Positions 1-6,599 of a stretch of 14,324 bases of DNA are shown here, piece after piece. Position 1 is the first letter of the stretch; every line of letters starts with the position of its first letter. The stretch is from CAZYWA01 sp964650975 [NCBI: uncultured bacterium] (GTDB taxonomy: Bacteria; JADJOY01). The translations under genes were made by a program, and so were the position numbers. The DNA is taken from NCBI GenBank assembly GCA_964650975.1, contig CAZYWA010000064.1:1-14324 (forward strand), read 5' to 3'. Under the pieces are notes generated by a model. That model had not been told where the DNA came from. It made no database searches and was given only the letters and a program-made list of their open reading frames with translations.

Positions 1-7
1 GGTGGGG

Positions 8-54
8 CCCCGCCCGAATTCACTTCGGGCGGGGCGGGGGCTTGGAAAGCCCCC
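8..54 (-). terminator. Tandem hairpin terminator of the sterol operon
   Basis: Two perfect inverted repeats lie directly after the last stop codon of the minus-strand operon (63-65). The first has an 8-bp stem (36-43 with 47-54) and a 3-nt loop. The second has an 11-bp stem, CCCCGCCCGAA at 8-18 pairing with 24-34, and a 5-nt loop. No U-tract is visible after the second hairpin within the window, so whether this is intrinsic or Rho-assisted termination is open. The hairpins would also work for a gene converging from the left outside the window. Confidence 0.75.
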
Positions 55-62
55 GAGGAAGC

Positions 63-1049
63 TCAGATCCGGCCGACGGAGCGGAACCAAGCGACCTGAT
101 CGCGGTACGCATCGCGGACCGGTGTGGGGACCAGCCCGAGCTCGCGCCGCGCCTTGCCGTTGTCGCCACGCTTCCCGGATCGCAAAAGCTCGATGGTCTG
201 TGCCGTGAACCGTGGAATCCGCTCGGGAAAGAGCCGTGCCTCGATCCGGTCCTTGACCCCGGCGACGGGGCGCAAGAGTGCCAGCGGAATGCGCAACCGC
301 GGCGCCGGACGTCCCAGCAGCTCCGCGAGCCAGCCCAGTGTCTGCGAGATCGTGGCCACCTCGCCGGATAGCAGGTAGCGCTCGCCTCGGCGTCCTTTCT
401 CCATCGCGAGGAGGTGGCCGGCGACCACGTCGCGCACCGGCACGAAGTCGAAGGCGCCCTCGACGTACGCCCGGAGCTTCCCGCGCGCGAGAACGAGAAT
501 CGTCTGCCCGACCGCGCTGGGCGCGAAATCGAACGGCCCCACGATGCCGCTCGGGTTGACCATCACGGCATCGAGGCCGTCGAGCACGGCGCGCAGCACC
601 TCGTGCTCGGCGAGCGCCTTGGTCATCTCGTAGGCCAGGTGCGTGTCGAAGGGGTTGGCGGGCCAGCTCTCGTCGCTGGCGCCGTGGGGATTCCGCCCGA
701 CCGCGCCGAGCGAGCTGGTGTGCACCACGCGTTCCACGCCGGCTTCGAGCGCGGCGCGCATCACGCGCCGCGTGCCGAGCACGTTCACGTCGAAGAGCGT
801 CTCGTGGTCTCCCTTGCGGAGGCTGACGAAGGCCGCGCAGTGGTAGACGCGATCGATGCCCTGCATCGCGCGCACCACGGAGTCGCCGTCGCGAAGATCG
901 CCCTCCGCGCGCTCGAGATCGAGCCCGTCGATCGCGGCGGTCCGTTCGCCGGGCAGGACCAGGGCGCGCACCCGTTCGCCGCGATCGAGCAGCGCGCGCA
1001 CCAGATTGGCGCCCACGTGGCCCGTGGCGCCGGTCACGAGAGTGGTCAT
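63..1049 (-). CDS. sdmB: Extended SDR (NAD(P)-dependent epimerase/dehydratase family), probable sterol C-4 demethylation dehydrogenase/decarboxylase SdmB
   Basis: This 328-residue protein opens with a Rossmann nucleotide-binding motif, TGATGHVG at residues 6-13. It has the SDR catalytic pair Y140-x3-K144 with serines at 112-113, and the usual length of an extended SDR. Its ATG overlaps the stop of the upstream Rieske gene by one base (TGATG), so translation is probably coupled. No separate Shine-Dalgarno sequence is evident. In Methylococcus, a Rieske oxygenase (SdmA) and an SDR of the 3-beta-hydroxysteroid dehydrogenase class (SdmB) together remove a C-4 methyl from sterols. The overlap with an SdmA-like gene in a CYP51 operon makes that role the best inference here. 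From sequence alone it could also be another NAD(P)-dependent reductase of the dihydroflavonol-reductase or HpnA type. Confidence 0.8.
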   Translation of the reverse strand: MTTLVTGATGHVGANLVRALLDRGERVRALVLPGERTAAIDGLDLERAEGDLRDGDSVVRAMQGIDRVYHCAAFVSLRKGDHETLFDVNVLGTRRVMRAALEAGVERVVHTSSLGAVGRNPHGASDESWPANPFDTHLAYEMTKALAEHEVLRAVLDGLDAVMVNPSGIVGPFDFAPSAVGQTILVLARGKLRAYVEGAFDFVPVRDVVAGHLLAMEKGRRGERYLLSGEVATISQTLGWLAELLGRPAPRLRIPLALLRPVAGVKDRIEARLFPERIPRFTAQTIELLRSGKRGDNGKARRELGLVPTPVRDAYRDQVAWFRSVGRI

Positions 1050-2179
1050 CAGAGCGACGTGTGAGCGGCCGGTTCGATCTCGCTGGAGGCGTCGCTCACG
1101 GCGTCGGCGTCGTCATCCCGCGGCGCCTCGCGTCGTCGCAGATGCTCGTTCCACTTCTCGACGGTGAGCGTCCGGAACGCGGGCACGATCGGATTGAGCT
1201 CGGCCGACGGCCGATCGCCGTGCACCTCGAAGCAGCGCTGCTCCTCCTCGAGCGCCCACTTGTCCTGCGCCAAGAGCGGCCGGACGTATGTGTACTCCGC
1301 CATCTTGAGGATCGGCTTCCACAGCCATGCCGGGAGCGGCCGGTGCACGACCGGCAAATGGACGGCGCGGAACAGGAACAGGAAGAAACACTCGGTGGTG
1401 CTCTCGTCGATGGGGCGGTTGAAGAGCCAGTGGATGTAGCGGTCGTCGGTGTTCGATCCCTGGTACGGGTACTGGTACCAGAGCCGGATCGTGCCGCTGC
1501 GTTCGCCGCCCGTGAAGTAGCTCACGATGCCGTGAGTACCGACGGTGGTGTCGTAGCCGACGTGAATGGTGTCCCCCACACGCTCGTTGCGCGTGAGCTT
1601 CTGCCCCGCGAACGGGTGGAAGCCCTCGTGCAGCATCTCGTGATTGAAGTCGCACACGTTCTCCACGATCATCGCGTGATGCGAGCGCAGGGTCATGACG
1701 ATCGGCATGACCTCGCACGGCTGACCGTCGTCGAGCTCGTGAATCGCGGGTAGCGGTACTGCCTCGGCGCGCGCGCGATCGCCGGGAAAGATCCACACCA
1801 GGCCGTACTTCTCGCGCACCGGATAGCTCGCGACGCAGATCTTCGGCAGCCGGCGGCCGGTGATCTCGTGGCTCACGTGCGCGAGCCGGCCGGTGCCGTC
1901 GTAGCTCCAGCCGTGGTAACGGCACACCAGGTGCGGTCCCGCGACCTTTCCTTCGGAGAGCCTGAGGTGCCGGTGCGCGCAGCGGTTCTCGAGCGCGTGA
2001 AACGATCCGTCGGCGTCGCGATAGAGCGCGATCGACGTCTTCCAGAACACCACTTCCTTGACGCTGCCCGGTCGCAGGTCCGCGATCTGCGCCGCCGGGT
2101 ACCAGTAGTCGGGATCGAGACCGGCGGTGTGGGCGCGGTACTTGAGGCTCGCGGGACGGCCGGTGGTGGGATCGCTCAT
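1049..2179 (-). CDS. sdmA: Rieske non-heme iron oxygenase, probable sterol C-4 methyl oxidase SdmA
   Basis: This 376-residue oxygenase begins at the ATG ending at 2179, with an AAGGA ribosome site just upstream. Its Rieske [2Fe-2S] motif is C67-x-H69-x16-C86-x2-H89, with the typical CRYHGW context. A mononuclear iron site follows in the NVCDFNHEMLH stretch (N174, D177, H180, H184). This is the alpha-subunit architecture of aromatic-ring-hydroxylase-type oxygenases, without a fused reductase. The frame stays open upstream to 3505, but that part is the out-of-frame shadow of the neighbouring genes. In bacteria, sterol C-4 methyl groups are oxidised by such a Rieske enzyme (SdmA) instead of the eukaryotic ERG25. 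Its position between ferredoxin and SDR genes in a CYP51 operon supports that role. The exact substrate is inferred. Confidence 0.85.
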   Translation of the reverse strand: MSDPTTGRPASLKYRAHTAGLDPDYWYPAAQIADLRPGSVKEVVFWKTSIALYRDADGSFHALENRCAHRHLRLSEGKVAGPHLVCRYHGWSYDGTGRLAHVSHEITGRRLPKICVASYPVREKYGLVWIFPGDRARAEAVPLPAIHELDDGQPCEVMPIVMTLRSHHAMIVENVCDFNHEMLHEGFHPFAGQKLTRNERVGDTIHVGYDTTVGTHGIVSYFTGGERSGTIRLWYQYPYQGSNTDDRYIHWLFNRPIDESTTECFFLFLFRAVHLPVVHRPLPAWLWKPILKMAEYTYVRPLLAQDKWALEEEQRCFEVHGDRPSAELNPIVPAFRTLTVEKWNEHLRRREAPRDDDADAVSDASSEIEPAAHTSL

Positions 2180-2217
2180 CGCTCTTTCCTTCGCCTCGCG
2201 GCGGACGTCGATCGCCG

Positions 2218-2409
2218 TCAGTCGTCCTCGATGGTGAGCGCCTGGGTCGGGCAATAGCGCACCGCCATCTCGAGCTTGCCGCGCAGGCTCAGAGGCGGGC
2301 GTTCGTCGCTCACCACCAGCTCCTCGCCGTCGATGCGGAAGAGCTCGGGCGCTTCCTCGATGCACACTCCGTGGGTCTGGCAACGATCGCGATCGACGAC
2401 GATGCGCAT
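2218..2409 (-). CDS. P450-type 3Fe-4S ferredoxin
   Basis: This small 63-residue ferredoxin has the cluster pattern C10-x2-H13-x2-C16 ... C53-P54. A histidine stands where four-iron ferredoxins have their second cysteine, the hallmark of the 3Fe-4S ferredoxins that feed bacterial P450s. The ATG at 2409 is chosen because GGAG lies 5 nt upstream (2415-2418). A GTG at 2430 is in frame but has no convincing ribosome site. The acidic C-terminus (IEDD) is typical. In Mycobacterium tuberculosis a ferredoxin of this kind is encoded beside CYP51, and in Methylococcus capsulatus one is fused to CYP51. It therefore probably donates electrons to the CYP51 of this operon and perhaps also to the adjacent Rieske oxygenase. 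No ferredoxin reductase gene is in the window. Confidence 0.92.
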   Translation of the reverse strand: MRIVVDRDRCQTHGVCIEEAPELFRIDGEELVVSDERPPLSLRGKLEMAVRYCPTQALTIEDD

Positions 2410-2430
2410 GACGTCTCCGCTCGTCTCCAC

Positions 2431-3321
2431 TCAGCGGATCCCGCCGAGGCAATTGCCGCCACCGAAGTCGCTGAGGCCCACGTGTCCCCAGGCGACCTGA
2501 GTGAAGTGCGGAGCGACGAAGCGCTCGAGGGCTTGCGCATCGGCGTAAAGCAGCGCCGCCGCGGCGAGGGAGCCGATCACCACGCGGCGCAGCGGCACGT
2601 CGTCTCCCGGGCGCTCGTCGAGCGTGACCCAGAACGGCATCGCGATCGCCAGCCAGGTGCCGTAGGCGAAGGTGCCGAAGGTGAGCGCCAGCGTGCGGTC
2701 GTCGAAGCAGTAGAGCCTTCCCATCCACGGGTTCGCGTTGAGAGCGCTCTCGAGCCCCGCGACCGCGAACGGCAGGGCCACGGCAAACGCCCATCCGGCC
2801 AGCTTCGAGCGCGGCATCAGGCGATCGCGCGCGATCCGCCAGCCCACGTTGATCAGCACCACGTAGGTCGAGAAGTAGACGACCGTCATGAAGCCCAGGA
2901 AGACCGGCACGCCGTTCACGTTGATGTGCGTGTCGAAGCCGTAGTGCGCGTGCAGCGCCTCGTAGAAGAACGAGGTCCCGAAGAAGTTGGCCAGGAAGGA
3001 ATAGATCGTGAGCCACAGGAGGAGCTTGAAGGCGTAGCGCCGGCGGAGGGGAATCCCCCGCTCCTCGGGCGCAGGTCGAAGCAACGGGTAGAGCGCGCCC
3101 GCGAAGAGCACCACGCCGAGCGCCATCAGCCCGCGATCGTGCCAGCGTTCGGCCAGCCCGGTCAGCATCACGACACCGGTGATGGCGCCCCAGACGGGCG
3201 TGTAAGCCAGGTAGAACCGCTCCGCCGCGCGCTTCCCGGGATGGGTCGCGAGCAGCGGCGTCGAGTCCGCCGCGATCGCGGCGCCCAGCGCCGGCGCGTT
3301 CGCCGTGGCCGAGATGCTCAA
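2431..3321 (-). CDS. Cycloeucalenol cycloisomerase (cyclopropyl sterol isomerase) homologue, integral membrane protein
   Basis: This 296-residue multi-pass membrane protein resembles plant CPI1, which opens the 9-beta,19-cyclopropane ring of cycloeucalenol to give obtusifoliol. Recalled similarities run along the length: PGKRAAERFYLAYTPVW (28-44; plant PSKRWGELFFLFYTPFW), LWLTIYSF.ANFFGTSFFYEAL (102-123), INVNGVP (133-139), a Y-CFDDR segment with a following FAYGTWLAIAMPFWVTLDE stretch, and a C-terminal GGNCL (plant QNCL). The start chosen is TTG at 3321, because its TTGA overlaps the CYP51 stop and GGAGG lies 8 nt upstream. A GTG at 3354 is the alternative. The enzyme implies a cycloartenol-type rather than lanosterol-type precursor. 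Homology was judged from memory without an alignment tool, but collinear motifs from end to end make the family call strong. Confidence 0.85.
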   Translation of the reverse strand: MSISATANAPALGAAIAADSTPLLATHPGKRAAERFYLAYTPVWGAITGVVMLTGLAERWHDRGLMALGVVLFAGALYPLLRPAPEERGIPLRRRYAFKLLLWLTIYSFLANFFGTSFFYEALHAHYGFDTHINVNGVPVFLGFMTVVYFSTYVVLINVGWRIARDRLMPRSKLAGWAFAVALPFAVAGLESALNANPWMGRLYCFDDRTLALTFGTFAYGTWLAIAMPFWVTLDERPGDDVPLRRVVIGSLAAAALLYADAQALERFVAPHFTQVAWGHVGLSDFGGGNCLGGIR

Positions 3322-3329
3322 GTGCTCGC

Positions 3330-3334
3330 CCTCC
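3330..3334 (-). promoter_or_regulatory. Ribosome binding site deciding a TTG start for the cycloisomerase
   Basis: On the minus strand GGAGG stands 8 nt before the TTG at 3321-3319. That TTG overlaps the TGA of CYP51 (3320-3318) as TTGA. This is a classic translational-coupling layout and fixes the start against the upstream GTG at 3354. Confidence 0.65.
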
Positions 3335-4208
3335 GCCGGTAGCGGATGCGGCACGGCTGCTTGGGCCCGACCACCATCGCGTCGTAGTCCGGCTCGTAGC
3401 GGTCCTCGACCAGCTCGAACTCGAACTCACGCAAGAGCGTGGCCCACACCGTCTTGATCTGGAGCATCGCGAAGGGATGCCCCAGGCACTTGTGCTTTCC
3501 GGCACCGAACGGCACCCACGCGTACGGGTGGATCTCCTTCTCGCGATCCGGCGAGTAGCGCTCCGGGTCGAATCGATCGGGATCGCGGAAGAAGGTCGGC
3601 AGGCGATGGGCGGCGGCCGGACTCACCAGCAGCATCTGCCCAGCCGGCACCTGGAAACCGCGGAAGGTGAAGTCCTTGAGCACCTTGCGCATCAACATGA
3701 TGAGTGGTGGGTGGAGTCTCAGCGTCTCGCGCACCGCCCAGTCGAGGCGCTCGCACTGGCGCATGGTCTGGTAGCTGGGAGGCTCGCCCGGAGCCAGGAC
3801 GCGATCGAGCTCGTCGAGCACCGGGGCCAGCTGGCCCGCGTTCCGGTGCAGCTCGATCCCGGTCCAGGCCGACGTCACGGAGCTCGTGTGGTGACCGGCG
3901 AAGATCACCACCAGCAGGATCCCGGTGATCTCGTCGTCGGTGAGCCCGCGGCCGTCCTTGTAGCGGGCGTCGATGAGCGCTTGCAGCATGTCGTCGCCGC
4001 GCACGCCCTTGGCACGCCGCGCGTTCACGACCTTGCCGATGAGCTTCACCAGCTCGACCCGTGCCCGGTCGCGGCGCCGGAACGACGGCAGCGGCGCGTT
4101 CGGCCAGAAGAACGCGATCTGGTTGAGCCCCTTCTCGCAGATCGCGTAGAGCTCTGCGAACTCGGCGCCCATCGATTCACGGAACTCGGCACCCAGGAGG
4201 CAGCGGCT

Positions 4209-4211
4209 CTA
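4209..4211 (-). other. In-frame amber codon inside cyp51
   Basis: The coding strand reads ACC TAC ACG TAG AGC CGC TGC CTC CTG GGT in steps, giving T-Y-T-stop-S-R-C-L-L-G. The frame continues through E-F-R-E-S into the conserved second half of the P450. It is a substitution, not a frameshift. All eleven other stops seen in the window are TGA or TAA, so TAG is not used elsewhere here. In GC-rich genomes that is weak evidence on its own. Confidence 0.92.
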
Positions 4212-4703
4212 CGTGTAGGTGGTGAGCTCCTTCATTACCTCGATCGCGTCGAACTCGCCCTCGGTGCCCCAGCGAGCGACGTAATCGGCCACCTCGCTCG
4301 CGAGCTTGGGCGCGTAGGTGCGCATCGCCGCGTCGCGCAGCGCTGGCAGCAGGAAGCCCACCTGCTCGGCCATCACCTCGGGAGTCGCGTCGTACGCGAT
4401 GCCCTTGCCGAAGACCGGCACGGTGAACTTGTAGGCCTCCTTCTGGCTCACCTGCTCGTCGGCGCCGCGGAAGAAGGCCTCGTGGCCGTCGGGGCTCGCG
4501 AGCAGCACCAGCTGGTTCCCGAGCAGCGGCACCGAGCACACGTCGCCGTGGTCGCGCACCGCCTCGAGCAGCAGCGCGATCGGATCACGCCGGAAGTCAC
4601 CCATGCGGCCCAGGAACGGCCAACCGCCGCCGAGCCGGGGGGCCGTGCGCAGGGGCGGTGCGGAGGGGGCGCGCGCGTCGAGAAGAAGAGCAGGCTCGGC
4701 CAT

Positions 4704-4785
4704 GGGAAACCTCGCATCGATATTTCGAACCAGCATTCAAAATTTCGAGTTGTCAGTCAAGTTGGTGCATGCTACTTCCACGTCG
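4704..4785. promoter_or_regulatory. Divergent promoter/operator region between cyp51 and the TetR gene
   Basis: This 82-bp gap is markedly AT-rich at 4719-4768 against GC-rich surroundings. It contains two direct copies of ATTTCGA (4722-4728 and 4742-4748) exactly 20 bp apart. The palindrome TTCGAA (4724-4729) and an imperfect palindrome centred at 4742/4743 (TCAAAATTTCGA) overlap them. These are candidate binding sites for the adjacent TetR protein, which commonly represses divergent neighbours. A TTGACT on the minus strand (4760-4755) could be a -35 element for the sterol operon, but I find no convincing -10 in either direction. Confidence 0.5.
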
Positions 4786-5478
4786 ATGGCCGGCGCGGTC
4801 GCCAAGCGAGTCACCCACGCCGTCGCGGCTCGCCCGGCGAAACGCGGCGCGCTCCGCTCGCGCGCTCGCGAATCGGCGCGCCGCGCCCGGGAGGCGGCCT
4901 ACCGGGAGATCGTCCTCGAGGCCGCGGAGCGGGTCTTCGCCGACCACGGCTTCGAGCCCACGCGGATCCAGGACATCGCCGCTCGAGCGGGCGTCTCGGT
5001 CGGCACGATCTACGGCCTCTTCCCGGGAAAGGCCGAGCTCTTCCAGGCCATCCACGAGCAGCGCCTGGGCGACATCCTCGCGCACGCTCGCGAGGCAGCC
5101 TCGGCCGGTGCGGCCACGACGCTCGACACCTTGCTCGACGGCATGGCCGGCTACCTCGAGTACCTCATGGCGCACCCGCACTACCTGCGCATGCACCTTC
5201 GAGAGGGCGGCGCCTGGGCGCTCGGCCCGGTGCACGCGGCCGGCGGACAAGCCGAAGCGTGGCGCGAAGGTCTGGCGATGGAGGCGGCGCTCTTCCGTCA
5301 GGCGATCGCGGAGGGCGTCCTGGTCGACGAGGACCCGATGCTGCTCGCGAAGCTCACGACCGCGATGCACCAGGTGCTGCTCGCCGACTGGGTCGAGCAC
5401 GGCATGAAGGCCAAGCCGAAGCAGGTGGTGGCGCGCATGAAGCAGCTCTTCCGCCACGCGTTCGTGCGAAAGGACTGA
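4786..5478 (+). CDS. TetR/AcrR-family transcriptional regulator
   Basis: This 230-residue protein has an N-terminal TetR helix-turn-helix: IQDIAARAGVSVGTIYGLFPGKAELF at about residues 61-86, following the usual ILEAAERVFADHGF helix. A variable all-helical ligand-binding domain follows. A basic, Ala/Arg-rich stretch of about 35 residues precedes the domain. The ATG at 4786 is the first ATG after the AT-rich regulatory gap, but it lacks a clear ribosome site. A GTG at 4765 is in frame, and an upstream ATG at 4603 would run back through the start of divergent cyp51 and is unlikely. It is transcribed away from the sterol operon and only 4 bp ahead of the C-14 reductase, so it probably senses a sterol or related lipid and controls both units. 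The ligand is unknown. Confidence 0.9.
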   Translation: MAGAVAKRVTHAVAARPAKRGALRSRARESARRAREAAYREIVLEAAERVFADHGFEPTRIQDIAARAGVSVGTIYGLFPGKAELFQAIHEQRLGDILAHAREAASAGAATTLDTLLDGMAGYLEYLMAHPHYLRMHLREGGAWALGPVHAAGGQAEAWREGLAMEAALFRQAIAEGVLVDEDPMLLAKLTTAMHQVLLADWVEHGMKAKPKQVVARMKQLFRHAFVRKD

Positions 5479-5482
5479 CCCG

Positions 5483-6589
5483 ATGGAAGGGCTTCTGCTG
5501 CCGGTCGACCGCCACACCCTCGCGGTCGCGAGCGCCATGCTGCTCGGTTTCTTCGCGTTCCTGTTCGCGGGCTCGATCGTGCTGCCCGGCATTCGAGCCC
5601 AAGGCCAGCCGCTCGCGAACGGCGAGCGTCGCGCGTACAAGATCTCCGGAATGACGCTCTTCCTCGCGACGCACATCGTGGTCGCGGTGGGCGTGCTGGT
5701 GTTCGGTCTCTCGCTGACGCCGGTGCTGCGCTACTTCAAGCCGCTGCTCGTGGTGGCGAATGTGTTCTCGCTGGTGGCGCTGGCCGGGATCCTCGCCAGG
5801 GGCTGGATCCAGGAGCGCGCGATCGAGCGCCACTCGAAGCTACCGTGGCTGGTTCACGATATCTGGTTCGGCAACCAGCTCAACCCGACCTTCCTGGGCG
5901 TCGATCTCAAGATGTTCTTCTATCACCCGTCGCTGATCGGCCTCGGCGTGATCCTGGCGGCCTTTCCGTTCCGGCAGTACGAGCTCTACGGGCGCCTCAC
6001 GCCGCAGATGGGGCTCTTCCTGTGTTTCTGGTGGGCGTATCTCTTCACCCACTACCTCAAGGAAGAGTTCATGCTTTCCACGTGGGACATCATCGCGGAG
6101 AAGTTCGGCTTCATGCTGGTGTGGGGCGACACGGTGTACGTGCCCTTTTGGTACTCGATCTGCGGCTGGTGGCTCATCGACGCCACCAAGCCGTTCACCA
6201 CGAGCGCCGTGCTGGCGCTCGCCGGGTTCCACACCCTCGGCCACTGGATCTTCCGCACCGCCAACTGGCAGAAGGATCGCTACAAGCGCGATCGGAGCGC
6301 CGTCATCTGGGGCAAGCCAGCGCGCATGCTCGGCGGGAGGCTGCTCGTTTCGGGCTGGTGGGGGATCGGCCGGCACATGAACTACACCGGCGAGATCATG
6401 GTCTACACGTCGTTCGCGCTGTGCACCGGCCTCGTATCTCCGTGGCCGTATTTGCTGCCACTCTCGCTCGTGATCCTGCTCACCCAGCGCGCCTCGCGCG
6501 ACGACGCCAAGTGCAGCGCCAAGTACGGCGAGCTCTGGAAGGAGTACTGCCGAGTGGCGAAGTTCCGGGTGATTCCCTTCGTGTATTGA
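5483..6589 (+). CDS. Sterol C-14(15) reductase, ERG24/DHCR7/LBR family, integral membrane
   Basis: This 368-residue polytopic membrane protein has the sterol reductase signature SGWWGIGRHMNYTG (about 290-303) and the family C-terminus, RDDAKCSAKYGELWKEYC followed by FRVIPFVY. HDIWFGNQLNP, in the middle, matches the family's D-x-x-x-G-x-x-x-N-P element. Members use NADPH to reduce C-14(15), C-7 or C-24(28) double bonds. The neighbouring CYP51 leaves a C-14(15) double bond, so the C-14 activity is the best inference; C-7 or C-24 cannot be excluded. Its start lies 4 bp after the TetR stop, and AAAGGA inside the TetR end serves as ribosome site. It reads in the same direction as the regulator and GH5 genes. 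Confidence 0.9.
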   Translation: MEGLLLPVDRHTLAVASAMLLGFFAFLFAGSIVLPGIRAQGQPLANGERRAYKISGMTLFLATHIVVAVGVLVFGLSLTPVLRYFKPLLVVANVFSLVALAGILARGWIQERAIERHSKLPWLVHDIWFGNQLNPTFLGVDLKMFFYHPSLIGLGVILAAFPFRQYELYGRLTPQMGLFLCFWWAYLFTHYLKEEFMLSTWDIIAEKFGFMLVWGDTVYVPFWYSICGWWLIDATKPFTTSAVLALAGFHTLGHWIFRTANWQKDRYKRDRSAVIWGKPARMLGGRLLVSGWWGIGRHMNYTGEIMVYTSFALCTGLVSPWPYLLPLSLVILLTQRASRDDAKCSAKYGELWKEYCRVAKFRVIPFVY

Positions 6590-6599
6590 TCGATCCGTC

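Larger units (their letters stand above)
3318..4703 (-). pseudogene. cyp51: CYP51 sterol 14-alpha-demethylase, interrupted by one in-frame TAG
   Basis: Reading through the TAG gives a 461-residue P450 of normal bacterial CYP51 length. The first part (codons 1-164) holds the B-prime region QKEAYKFTVPVFGKG and the helix ending ELTTYT. The second part holds the CYP51-specific I-helix FAGHHTSS, the K-helix RETLRLHPPLIMLMR (ExxR) and the haem loop FGAGKHKCLG. These match mycobacterial CYP51 closely. Codon 165 (4209-4211) is TAG where relatives have the first serine of T-S-S; a TCG with one base changed explains it. Both sides are in the same frame with no other damage. The ATG at 4703 is chosen because GAGG lies 6 nt upstream; an ATG at 4736 lacks a ribosome site. 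The gene is recently inactivated, misread in sequencing, or read through. It heads the operon, so premature termination could also reduce downstream expression. Confidence 0.88.

Noticed and set aside
1049-3505. 818-residue open frame on the minus strand that would place a long extension in front of the Rieske protein
   Set aside because: The part upstream of 2179 is an Arg/Ala/Gly-rich shadow of the cycloisomerase and ferredoxin genes in another frame. The Rieske domain has its own ATG and ribosome site.
4170-4215. Frameshift as cause of the CYP51 interruption
   Set aside because: The frames on both sides are identical and the conserved sequence resumes directly after the TAG, so it is a substitution.
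3318-4736. CYP51 as two separate genes (3318-4172 and 4209-4736)
   Set aside because: Both parts are in one frame, the residues between TAG and the 4172 ATG (S-R-C-L-L-G...) are conserved CYP51 sequence, and the second part has no ribosome site of its own.
4603-4785. Long N-terminal extension of the TetR protein from an ATG at 4603
   Set aside because: It would overlap the start and first codons of divergent CYP51 and cover the AT-rich regulatory gap. TetR proteins of this class do not need it.
3477-5654. 725-residue plus-strand open frame
   Set aside because: It runs antisense to CYP51 and out of frame with the TetR gene, with low-complexity composition typical of GC-rich shadow frames.
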